The notes below the pieces were generated by a model that worked only from the letters and a program-made list of their open reading frames with translations, did not search any database and had not been told where the DNA came from. The position numbers and the translations under genes were made by a program. A DNA stretch of 5,225 nucleotides from Eggerthellaceae bacterium (lineage in GTDB: Bacteria; Actinomycetota; Coriobacteriia; Coriobacteriales; Eggerthellaceae). Shown here in pieces: positions 1 to 5,225 of this stretch. The DNA lies in the NCBI GenBank assembly GCA_900754495.1, contig CAAEDC010000237.1:1-5225 (forward strand). Direction: 5' to 3'. Every line of letters starts with the position of its first letter. Within the stretch, counting starts at the first letter, position 1.

Positions 1-67
1 GCAGTTAAGCCCGCCGTCGCCGAGAGTACTGCGGTGGAGTCCGTGGGAGGGTAGGGAGTCGCGCCCA
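1..67 (+). rRNA. rrf: 5S ribosomal RNA, 3' part (cut by window edge)
   Basis: This is the 3' half of a 5S rRNA gene, a structural RNA of the large ribosomal subunit. The sequence shows the conserved AGTTAAGC block at 3-10, then GCCGAGAGTACTGC at 19-32, and the 3' signature GGGAGGGTAGG at 45-55, in the order and spacing usual for bacterial 5S rRNA. Roughly the first 50 bases of a gene of about 115-120 bases lie outside the window. The exact 3' end is uncertain by a few bases because the 5' strand of helix I, which pairs with it, is not visible; about 66-68 fits alignment with typical bacterial 5S genes. By the usual bacterial gene order, 16S and 23S genes should lie upstream, but this is inference. 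Confidence 0.93.
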
Positions 68-92
68 TGGGGGATGCTTCGCGTTATGCGGG

Positions 93-109
93 GGTCCTCC
101 GGGAGGATC
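93..109 (+). other. Small hairpin in the rRNA trailer
   Basis: GGTCCT (93-98) pairs with AGGATC (104-109) around a 5-base CCGGG loop, giving six pairs including one G-T. It lies between the 5S end and the terminator. It may be a processing or stability element of the rRNA precursor. Outside it, GCGCCC at 61-66 is exactly complementary to GGGCGC at 114-119, so a larger stem enclosing this hairpin is possible. That stem would compete with 5S helix I, so it could form only transiently or not at all. No tRNA features are present in this trailer. Confidence 0.4.
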
Positions 110-136
110 GCGAGGGCGCTAGCCCTATCTTCATTT

Positions 137-157
137 GGAGGCCGAAAGGCCTTTTTT
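137..157 (+). terminator. Intrinsic terminator of the rRNA operon
   Basis: AGGCC (139-143) and GGCCT (148-152) form a perfect stem closed by a stable GAAA tetraloop, extendable by two G-T pairs from 137-138. It runs directly into a T6 tract (152-157). This is a standard Rho-independent terminator placed about 70 bases after the 5S gene, and it separates the rRNA operon from the protein genes downstream. Confidence 0.88.
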
Positions 158-248
158 CATTTTCGGGCGCGATGCCGTCTTGCTTCCCCGGCAGTTATTC
201 CTCTTCCGCCTCCTCTGAGATGGCAGGCGTGTAAATTCATCGCAACTG

Positions 249-279
249 TTTAAGGTCGTCTGATGCGTCGGGGTATAAT
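249..279 (+). promoter_or_regulatory. Probable sigma-70-type promoter for the HEAT-like protein/IDH unit
   Basis: A perfect TATAAT -10 box lies at 274-279. The -35 region is weak: TTTAAG (249-254, spacer 19) or TTAAGG (250-255, spacer 18) are the nearest matches. Transcription would start near 285-287, practically on the ATG at 285, leaving a leader of about 40 bases before the ATG at 327. The stretch from the rRNA terminator (158) to this promoter holds no gene, RNA or repeat that I can recognise, though it is locally less GC-rich than the flanking sequence. Confidence 0.65.
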
Positions 280-326
280 TTCCCATGGCGGAATATGCCG
301 CCTTTGACGAAACGGAGGATGGCTCC

Positions 327-941
327 ATGAGCGAAAAGTCGCAGGAGACGCTGGAAGCCGCACAAACGGCAATCAAGGATCCGGCCCTGCTGAAGACCGT
401 CGTCGACGCCCTGGCGGGGGCATCCCGCCGTGCACGCCAGAATTCCGCGGCGATCCTCAGCGAAGTCGCGAAAGAGCATGCGGATCTGCTCATTCCCTTC
501 GAAGGCGAGCTTATCGATGCGCTGAACAGGCCCGAAGCACGTACCCGCTGGGAATGCCTCGATGCCCTGACGCAGCTTGTCGACAAGGATTCCCGTGCAT
601 GCGATAAGGCGATCGCAGGTGCCGAGACCTCTTTGTTCGACGAGGAGAGCGGTCCGGTCCGTCTTGCCGCATTGCGGTTCCTCTGCAAAATCGGAGCGAC
701 CACCGAGACGCGATCCGAGAAAACATGGCCGCTCATCGATGAGGCCATCCAGTGCTATCACGGCGACCTTGAGTTCGGCGATATGCTGGTCGCCGTCACC
801 GAATATTCCCAAGGGAAGCTGTCTGATTCGGTGAAGGCCTCGCTTGCCCAGCGCATGGCGTTCGATGCGAGCAACAGCAAGGGTTCGCTCCAGCGTCGCG
901 CCCGTCAGATCCTCGAGAACGTCGGCGGCGCTCTCGCATAG
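327..941 (+). CDS. HEAT-like helical-repeat protein, function unknown
   Basis: I predict a soluble, almost wholly alpha-helical protein of 204 residues. Amphipathic helix pairs with HEAT-like spacing (Arg/Val-Arg followed by Ala-x-x-x-Leu) appear at about residues 32-50, 70-86, 108-123 and 186-200; the clearest is GPVRLAALRFLCKIG at 109-123. There is no signal peptide, membrane segment or catalytic motif. Such folds usually serve as protein-binding scaffolds, so a binding or adaptor role is plausible, but the partner is unknown. I chose the ATG at 327 over the in-frame ATG at 285 because GGAGG at 314-318 lies 8 bases before it. The ATG at 285 has no ribosome binding site and sits at the expected transcription start of the TATAAT promoter. 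The stop is 24 bases before the IDH gene with no terminator between, so the two are probably co-transcribed. Its codons look somewhat less G/C-biased than those of aconitase. Coding status is well supported; the repeat assignment is by eye. Confidence 0.82.
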   Translation: MSEKSQETLEAAQTAIKDPALLKTVVDALAGASRRARQNSAAILSEVAKEHADLLIPFEGELIDALNRPEARTRWECLDALTQLVDKDSRACDKAIAGAETSLFDEESGPVRLAALRFLCKIGATTETRSEKTWPLIDEAIQCYHGDLEFGDMLVAVTEYSQGKLSDSVKASLAQRMAFDASNSKGSLQRRARQILENVGGALA

Positions 942-953
942 CTTCGATCCTCT

Positions 954-959
954 AAGGAG
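954..959 (+). promoter_or_regulatory. Ribosome binding site of the isocitrate dehydrogenase gene
   Basis: AAGGAG, a near-perfect Shine-Dalgarno sequence, stands 6 bases before the ATG at 966. It fixes the IDH start and shows independent translation initiation within the two-gene unit. Confidence 0.85.
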
Positions 960-965
960 TCTCGC

Positions 966-2054
966 ATGTCCAAGCATACCGTAACCCTGATCCCCGGCGA
1001 CGGCATCGGGGTCGAGACCTCCGCGGCCATGCAGCGCGTGGTGGCGGCGAGCGGCGCAGATATCGAATGGGAGATCGCCGAGGCCGGCGCGAAGATGATC
1101 GAGGAATGCGGAACGCCGCTTCCCGAGTCGACCATCGAGGCGGTCAAGCGCAATAAGGTTGCGATCAAGGGCCCTATCACCACTCCGGTGGGCACCGGCT
1201 TCCGCAGCGTCAACGTCGCTTTGCGCAAGACGCTCGACCTGTACGTATGCCTTCGCCCGGTTCTCTCGATTCCGGGCGCGGGAGGGCGCTACGAGGACCT
1301 CGACCTCGTCATCGTCCGTGAGAATTCCGAAGACCTGTACGCGGGGATCGAGTTCGAAGAGGGTTCCGCCGCCGCGGAGCGCCTCATCGCGTTCTGCGAG
1401 GATGAGGGAGCGGGTGCGATCCGTCCCGATTCCGGCATCTCCATCAAACCGATCTCGATCACGGCGACGCGCAACATCGTGCGTTACGCGTTCGAATACG
1501 CGCTGGCGCAGGGCCGCCGGAAGGTCACCGCGGCCCACAAGGCCAACATCATGAAATACTCCGACGGCCTGTTCCTGCGCGTCGCGCGCGAGGTCGCCGC
1601 GGAATACGAGGGCCGCGTCGCGTTCGACGAGCGCATCATCGACGCTTTCTGCATGAACCTCGTTATGGATCCGTCCCAATTCGACGTGGTGGTGTTCCCC
1701 AACCTGTACGGCGACATCGCCAGCGACTTGGCGGCGGGCATGGCGGGCGGTTTGGGCATCGCCCCGGGCGCGAACATCGGCAAGGAATACGCCGTGTTCG
1801 AGGCGGTGCATGGCTCGGCGCCCGACATCGCCGGACAGGACAAGGCCAATCCCACGGCGGAGATCCTCTCGGCGGCCATGATGCTCGATCACTTGGGCGA
1901 GCGCGAGGCGGCCGATCGCATCCGCGCGGCGGTTCGCAGCGTGTACGCGGCGGGGGAGCACCTCACGGGGGATATCCGGCGCGCGACGGGCGTCGATGCG
2001 CCTGCGGCGAGCTGCACGGAGTTCACCGAAGCGCTTGTCCGCGCGTTGGCGTAA
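966..2054 (+). CDS. icd: Isocitrate dehydrogenase, NAD-type
   Basis: The enzyme oxidatively decarboxylates isocitrate to 2-oxoglutarate in the cytoplasm, needing Mg or Mn. It has 362 residues, a normal length for the short bacterial NAD-IDH group within the isocitrate/isopropylmalate dehydrogenase family. GDGIG is at 11-15. The substrate loop GFRSVNVALR (78-87) carries Ser81, Asn83 and Arg87, with Arg97 and Arg118 completing the isocitrate site; the Ser-x-Asn pair favours isocitrate over isopropylmalate. ENSEDLYAGIE (119-129) gives the catalytic Tyr125, and Lys192 in HKANIMK is the second catalytic residue. Metal ligands are Asp226, Asp250 and Asp254. In HGSAPDIAGQDKANP (282-296), Asp287, Ile288 and Ala294 align with Lys344, Tyr345 and Val351 of the NADP-dependent E. 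coli enzyme, and this set is known to mark NAD use. It lies 24 bases after the HEAT-like gene and 96 bases before aconitase, the preceding step. Homoisocitrate dehydrogenase is a less likely alternative. Confidence 0.95.
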   Translation: MSKHTVTLIPGDGIGVETSAAMQRVVAASGADIEWEIAEAGAKMIEECGTPLPESTIEAVKRNKVAIKGPITTPVGTGFRSVNVALRKTLDLYVCLRPVLSIPGAGGRYEDLDLVIVRENSEDLYAGIEFEEGSAAAERLIAFCEDEGAGAIRPDSGISIKPISITATRNIVRYAFEYALAQGRRKVTAAHKANIMKYSDGLFLRVAREVAAEYEGRVAFDERIIDAFCMNLVMDPSQFDVVVFPNLYGDIASDLAAGMAGGLGIAPGANIGKEYAVFEAVHGSAPDIAGQDKANPTAEILSAAMMLDHLGEREAADRIRAAVRSVYAAGEHLTGDIRRATGVDAPAASCTEFTEALVRALA

Positions 2055-2072
2055 AGCTTCGCCTATATGGTG

Positions 2073-2082
2073 ACGATATCGT
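2073..2082. promoter_or_regulatory. Perfect 10-bp palindrome, possible operator
   Basis: ACGATATCGT is a perfect inverted repeat 18 bases after the IDH stop and just before the intergenic hairpin. It is short enough to occur by chance. Its place between two TCA-branch genes makes a protein-binding site possible, but I recognise no known operator consensus. Confidence 0.2.
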
Positions 2083-2089
2083 AGCAAGG

Positions 2090-2118
2090 AAGCGCCCCCG
2101 CGGATCAGGGGCGCTTTT
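2090..2118 (+). terminator. Intrinsic terminator or attenuator between IDH and aconitase
   Basis: AAGCGCCCC (2090-2098) pairs perfectly over nine bases with GGGGCGCTT (2108-2116) around a 9-base loop, and the stem runs into a T4 tract (2115-2118). The stem is strong but the T run is short, so termination may be partial. Only 32 bases separate it from the aconitase start, and I find no convincing promoter in those bases. Aconitase is therefore transcribed either by read-through or from a promoter upstream of or overlapping this hairpin. Confidence 0.75.
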
Positions 2119-2150
2119 CGTGAATCGCTGAAGAGGAGAGAGGAACATCG

Positions 2151-4838
2151 ATGGCCCAGAACCCGGATCGTTTGCAGGGCGGATACGCCGATACGCTGCA
2201 GGTCGGAGAGCGATGCTACACGTATTTCCCGGTGTCGCGCATCGCGGGGGCTGACAGGCTGCCCTATTCGCTGACGGTGCTTCTGGAAAACGTCCTGCGC
2301 AACGCCGCGAGCGACGAGGAGGCGGCGAAGCTGGCTGAGCGCATCGTCGAGGCGGGGTGCTCGGGAACGGTTGGAAGCGAGGTCGAGTTCTCCCCGGCGC
2401 GCGTGCTGTTCCAGGACTTCACCGGCGTTCCGGTGTTCGTCGACTTCGCCGTGATGCGCGAGGCGTGCGCCCAGCTTGGAGGGGATCCCAAGAAGATCAA
2501 CCCGCAGGTTCCGTGCGATCTGGTGATCGACCATTCCGTCATCGCCGACGAGGCGGGATGCGCGGGGGCGCTCGAGAAGAACATGGATCTGGAGTTCAAG
2601 CGCAACGGCGAGCGCTACGAGTTCCTTCGCTGGGCGCAGGACTCCTTCAAGAACGTGCGCATCGTGCCGCCTGGATCGGGCATCTGCCATCAGCTGAACA
2701 TCGAGAAGTTCGCCCATGTCGTGATGACGTCGGAGGACGCCTCCTCGCAGACGGATGGGGGCCGGCCGGTCGCCTACTTCGACACGCTCGTGGGCACCGA
2801 CAGCCACACCCCCACCGCGAACGGGATTGGCGTGCTCGGATGGGGCGTGGGTGGCATCGAGGCGGAGGCGGCGGCGCTCGGCCAGCCGATCACCACGCTG
2901 GTGCCGCGCGTCGTGGGCGTGCGCCTGACGGGCGAGCGGCGACCGGGCGTCACCGCGATGGACATCGCCTTGTCCTTCGCCGAGATGCTGCGCGCGAAGG
3001 GCGTGGTCGGCTGCTTCGTGGAGTGCTTCGGCCCGGGCGTGGCGACGCTGAGCGCGACGATGCGCGCCTGCATCTCCAATATGACGCCGGAGTACGGCAG
3101 CACCTGCACGCTGTTCCCGATCGACGAGCAGACGGTCGCCTACCTGGGGCTGACCGGCCGGGACGAGGAGCGCCTCGCGCTCGTCGAGGCGTATGCGAAG
3201 GCCCAGGGGCTGTGGTACGACGCGGCTTCTGAACCGCGCGCGTATGCCGAGGTGATCGAATTCGATCTGGGCAAGGTCGAGCGCTCGATCGCGGGTCCGT
3301 CGCGCCCCCACGACCGCATCCCGCTGTCCCGGGCGCAAAAGCGCTTCCGCGCGGTCTGCCGCGAACGCGGCTTGGACGGGAGCGCGCGGGAGACGGTCGC
3401 TCTGCCGGAGGGGACGTTCGAGGTCGGTCACGGCGCGCTCGCCATCGCGGCGGTCACGAGCTGCACGACGGCGACCGATCCGATGATGATGCTGATGGCG
3501 GGCATGGTCGCGCGCAACGCCGCCAAGGCGGGGCTGCGTCCCAAGCCGTGGGTGAAATGCGTGCTGGCGCCGGGAAGCAAGGCGACGGAGCTTCTGCTGG
3601 AGCGCGCGGGGCTTGCCGACGGCCTGCGTGAACTGGGCTTTTACACGTGCGGGTTCGGCTGCATGAGCTGCATCGGCAACTCCGGGCCGGTCCTGCCGGC
3701 GATGCACGAGGTCGCCGACAAGCTGGAGCTGGCGAGCGTGCTTTCGGGCAATCGCAACTTCGAGGGGCGCATCTCGCCCGACGTCTCGCAGAACTACCTG
3801 GCGACGCCGGCCCTGGTGATCGCATATGCCCTGGCGGGCACGATGGACATCGATCTGGAGCATGACGCTTTGGGTGCGGGCGCCGACGGCGAGCCCGTCC
3901 GATTGGCCGATCTGTGGCCGGATGAAGCCGAGGTGCGCTCCATGATGGAGCGGCTCGTCGGACGGGAGCTGTTCGAGGAGGGCGCCCGCGGCATGTTCGA
4001 GGGCACGCCGGCATGGCGGGCGCTGAGCGCTTCCCCCAGCGACACGTTCGCTTGGGACGGCGCATCGACCTATGTGCGCCGCGCGCCGTATTTCGACGGT
4101 ATGCCGCTTGAGCCTTGCGCGCCGCACCCGGTGGAGGACGCGCGCGTCCTGGCGCTCCTGGGCGACTTCATCACCACCGACCACATCTCTCCGGCGGGCA
4201 GCATCGCGGCCGATTCCCCGGCGGCGCGCTATCTGCGGGAGCGTGGCGTGGCGCCGGAGGATTTCAACACGTACGGCGCGCGCCGCGGCAACCACGAGGT
4301 GATGATGCGCGGGACGTTCGCCAACGTCAAGCTGCATAATCTGCTCGCCGAGGGGCGCAAGGGCGGTTGGACGCGCAACTTCCAGGACGACGGGATCGAG
4401 CCTCTGTTCGACGCCTCCCAGGCATACGGGGAGGCTGGCGAGGACATGGTCGTCGTCGCGGGCAAGATGTACGGCAGCGGATCGTCGCGCGACTGGGCGG
4501 CGAAGGGCCCCATGCTGCTGGGCGTGCGCGCCGTGATCGCCGAGAGTTACGAGCGCATCCATCGCTCCAACCTCATCGGGATGGGCATTTTGCCGCTGCA
4601 GTTCCATGAGGGAGAGAACGCCCAGACGCTGGGGCTGGACGGATCGGAGCGCGTGAGCATCGATCCCGTCGACTTCTCCGCGGGGCTGCCCCAGCCCCGC
4701 GAGGTGCGCGTGCATGCCCGCAAGGCGGACGGCTCCGAGATCTCGTTCGATGCCACGGTCCGCATCGACACCCCGACCGAAGGCGCGTACTACGCGAACG
4801 GGGGCATCTTGCAATACGTGTTGCGCCAGCTTTGCTAG
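2151..4838 (+). CDS. acnA: Aconitate hydratase (AcnA/IRP1 type)
   Basis: Aconitase interconverts citrate and isocitrate through cis-aconitate using a [4Fe-4S] cluster, in the cytoplasm. The 895 residues match the AcnA/IRP1 subfamily (about 890) rather than AcnB, with the swivel domain at the C-terminus. Cluster ligands are Cys438, Cys504 and Cys507, the last two in GFGCMSCIGNSGP; the 66- and 3-residue spacings equal those of E. coli AcnA. Active-site motifs are DH at 127-128, GTDSHTPTANG (215-225), NRNFEGR (534-540), TTDHISPAGS (675-684), RRGNHEVMMRGTFAN (711-725) and the catalytic GSGSSRDWAAKGP (775-787). The sequence around the first ligand reads SCTTATDP (437-444) where the family usually has SCTNTSNP. 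AGAGGA at 2139-2144 lies 6 bases before the ATG and supports this start. It follows IDH, the next pathway step, across a hairpin, and ends in its own terminator at 4948-4980. An IRP-like RNA-binding role for the cluster-free form is known in some relatives, but nothing here shows it. Confidence 0.97.
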   Translation: MAQNPDRLQGGYADTLQVGERCYTYFPVSRIAGADRLPYSLTVLLENVLRNAASDEEAAKLAERIVEAGCSGTVGSEVEFSPARVLFQDFTGVPVFVDFAVMREACAQLGGDPKKINPQVPCDLVIDHSVIADEAGCAGALEKNMDLEFKRNGERYEFLRWAQDSFKNVRIVPPGSGICHQLNIEKFAHVVMTSEDASSQTDGGRPVAYFDTLVGTDSHTPTANGIGVLGWGVGGIEAEAAALGQPITTLVPRVVGVRLTGERRPGVTAMDIALSFAEMLRAKGVVGCFVECFGPGVATLSATMRACISNMTPEYGSTCTLFPIDEQTVAYLGLTGRDEERLALVEAYAKAQGLWYDAASEPRAYAEVIEFDLGKVERSIAGPSRPHDRIPLSRAQKRFRAVCRERGLDGSARETVALPEGTFEVGHGALAIAAVTSCTTATDPMMMLMAGMVARNAAKAGLRPKPWVKCVLAPGSKATELLLERAGLADGLRELGFYTCGFGCMSCIGNSGPVLPAMHEVADKLELASVLSGNRNFEGRISPDVSQNYLATPALVIAYALAGTMDIDLEHDALGAGADGEPVRLADLWPDEAEVRSMMERLVGRELFEEGARGMFEGTPAWRALSASPSDTFAWDGASTYVRRAPYFDGMPLEPCAPHPVEDARVLALLGDFITTDHISPAGSIAADSPAARYLRERGVAPEDFNTYGARRGNHEVMMRGTFANVKLHNLLAEGRKGGWTRNFQDDGIEPLFDASQAYGEAGEDMVVVAGKMYGSGSSRDWAAKGPMLLGVRAVIAESYERIHRSNLIGMGILPLQFHEGENAQTLGLDGSERVSIDPVDFSAGLPQPREVRVHARKADGSEISFDATVRIDTPTEGAYYANGGILQYVLRQLC

Positions 4839-4853
4839 GCGGCGCGTTCCGCC
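4838..4853 (+). other. Small hairpin at the aconitase stop codon
   Basis: GGCGG (4838-4842) pairs with CCGCC (4849-4853) around a 6-base loop, beginning at the last base of the TAG stop. There is no T run, so it is not a terminator by itself. It may protect the mRNA 3' end or be a chance result of high GC content. Confidence 0.25.
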
Positions 4854-4894
4854 GGACGACGCGACGGGCCGCCAGGGCTCCGCTCGCTGACTCT

Positions 4895-4910
4895 GGGGGC
4901 GGGCGGGGGG
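4895..4910 (+). other. G-rich tract in the aconitase 3' region
   Basis: The sequence is G5-C-G3-C-G6. It can form a two-layer G-quadruplex but lacks four separated GGG runs, so it does not meet the usual three-layer rule. It sits between the aconitase stop and the terminator, in a 109-base 3' region with no gene I can support. Confidence 0.25.
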
Positions 4911-4947
4911 TCCGTCCGGTCGATTCCAGGTAAACGCATGGCAACGG

Positions 4948-4980
4948 AGCGTCCGTCGGCGGGGTGCCGGCGGGCGTTTT
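4948..4980 (+). terminator. acnA: Intrinsic terminator after aconitase
   Basis: A 13-pair stem joins 4948-4960 (AGCGTCCGTCGGC) to 4966-4978 (GCCGGCGGGCGTT) around a GGGGT loop, with four G-T pairs, and is followed by T4 (4977-4980). The stem is very stable although the T run is short. It ends the aconitase transcript about 110 bases after the stop codon. Confidence 0.78.
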
Positions 4981-4984
4981 CGTG

Positions 4985-4990
4985 TATAGT
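4985..4990 (+). promoter_or_regulatory. Probable -10 box for the downstream gene
   Basis: TATAGT differs by one base from the TATAAT consensus and lies 5 bases after the T run of the aconitase terminator. The -35 position (about 4962-4967) falls within the terminator hairpin and shows no good TTGACA match. Transcription would start near 4996-4998, giving a leader of about 65 bases before the GTG at 5063. Confidence 0.5.
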
Positions 4991-5005
4991 GGAGCGCGTT
5001 GGTCT

Positions 5006-5027
5006 GCGCCTTTTTCCGGAAGGGCGC
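5006..5027 (+). promoter_or_regulatory. Leader hairpin upstream of the truncated gene
   Basis: GCGCCTTT (5006-5013) pairs with AAGGGCGC (5020-5027), eight pairs including one T-G, around a 6-base TTCCGG loop. It lies in the predicted 5' leader between the TATAGT box and the ribosome binding site. It is not followed by a T run, so it is more likely a stability or translation-control element than a terminator. It matches no riboswitch class that I recognise. Confidence 0.35.
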
Positions 5028-5062
5028 GGCGCGTTTATCCCGAGATCTATCAGGAGTGAGAA

Positions 5063-5225
5063 GTGAAACAATCATCTGGTTTGGATGCATTGCTTGAGGC
5101 GCTTAAGCAGTCGGGCATGAACGTCGACGGCTCGTTCGGCGGCGGCGCTGCCGGATCCGGTGGCTCCCAGCAGGCCGCCTCCGGCGATTCCGATTCCGAC
5201 GCCGGCGGTTCCCGCAGCGGATCGC
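5063..5225 (+). CDS. N-terminus of an unrecognised protein, truncated by window edge
   Basis: I do not recognise this gene. A GTG start is supported by AGGAG at 5052-5056, 6 bases upstream, with a plausible promoter and leader before it. The 54 visible residues begin with a short amphipathic helix (LDALLEALKQSG, residues 7-18). A low-complexity stretch rich in Gly, Ser, Ala and Asp follows (about residues 23-54) and looks like a flexible linker. There is no signal peptide or membrane segment in the visible part. The layout resembles a short docking helix tethered by a disordered linker to a domain beyond the window; that is inference. The frame stays open to the end of the window. It is separated from aconitase by a terminator, so it is probably an independent transcription unit. 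Confidence 0.72.
   Translation, partial: MKQSSGLDALLEALKQSGMNVDGSFGGGAAGSGGSQQAASGDSDSDAGGSRSGS

Noticed and set aside
67..136. Possible tRNA gene after the 5S rRNA
   Set aside because: There is no GTTCGA-like T-loop, anticodon arm or acceptor stem; only simple hairpins are present.
131..748. 205-residue minus-strand open frame opposite the HEAT-like gene
   Set aside because: It is antisense to a gene with a good ribosome binding site and promoter, its 3' end runs through the rRNA terminator, and it shows no domain or ribosome binding site that I can identify.
2357..3232. 291-residue plus-strand frame inside aconitase
   Set aside because: It overlaps the conserved aconitase frame out of phase and has a Gly/Arg-rich composition typical of a shifted frame in high-GC DNA.
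3454..4065. 203-residue minus-strand frame opposite aconitase
   Set aside because: It is Arg/Pro/Ala/Ser-rich shadow coding with no recognisable motif, opposite essential aconitase motifs.
4938..5066. 42-codon plus-strand open frame whose TGA overlaps the GTG start at 5063
   Set aside because: The overlap looks like translational coupling, but the frame runs through a strong terminator and a probable promoter, has no ribosome binding site, and its product is Arg-rich without recognisable features.
237..5090. 1617-residue minus-strand open reading frame
   Set aside because: It lies in codon register opposite three well-supported genes, crosses their terminators and promoters, and has shadow-type Arg/His/Ala-rich composition. 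Absence of TTA, CTA and TCA in the sense genes fully explains its length.
1..5225. CRISPR array, insertion sequence, attachment site or other mobile element
   Set aside because: I see no direct repeats with spacers, no transposase or integrase reading frame, and no terminal inverted repeats. The region reads as ordinary chromosomal housekeeping sequence.

Overview
This GC-rich window reads almost entirely in one direction. It opens inside the 3' half of a 5S rRNA gene, presumably the tail of a ribosomal RNA operon, which closes with an intrinsic terminator. Three complete plus-strand protein genes follow: a small HEAT-like helical-repeat protein (327-941), an NAD-type isocitrate dehydrogenase (966-2054) and an AcnA-type aconitate hydratase (2151-4838). 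The start of an unrecognised fourth gene (5063 onward) is cut by the window edge. The strong G/C bias at third codon positions, the clear Shine-Dalgarno sites and the style of the IDH and aconitase suggest a high-GC Gram-positive bacterium. An anaerobic actinobacterium of the Coriobacteriia/Eggerthellaceae type is my best guess, but this is inference from general resemblance and not proven by any one feature.

Layout: 1-~67 is the 5S rRNA 3' part. 67-157 is an rRNA trailer with a small hairpin and the rRNA terminator. 158-326 is a non-coding stretch with a consensus TATAAT -10 box at 274-279. 327-2054 is a two-gene unit (HEAT-like protein, then IDH, 24 bp apart, each with its own ribosome binding site). 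2055-2150 is a short gap holding a 10-bp perfect palindrome and a GC-rich hairpin with a short T run. 2151-4838 is aconitase. 4839-5062 holds a G-rich tract, a strong terminator, a TATAGT -10 box and a leader hairpin. A GTG-started gene begins at 5063.

The two enzymes catalyse consecutive steps: aconitase isomerises citrate to isocitrate, and IDH oxidatively decarboxylates isocitrate to 2-oxoglutarate. They are the oxidative branch of the TCA cycle, often used in anaerobes mainly to make 2-oxoglutarate for glutamate. No citrate synthase is visible here. The cofactor-site residues of the IDH (Asp287, Ile288, Ala294) point to NAD and not NADP. Aconitase has all three [4Fe-4S] ligand cysteines, with an unusual sequence around the first.

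I do not see an obvious undescribed system. The most notable points are the HEAT-like protein in apparent operon with IDH, the altered motif around the first cluster cysteine of aconitase, the hairpin between IDH and aconitase that may act as an attenuator, and a 4.85-kb antisense open frame that codon usage explains.
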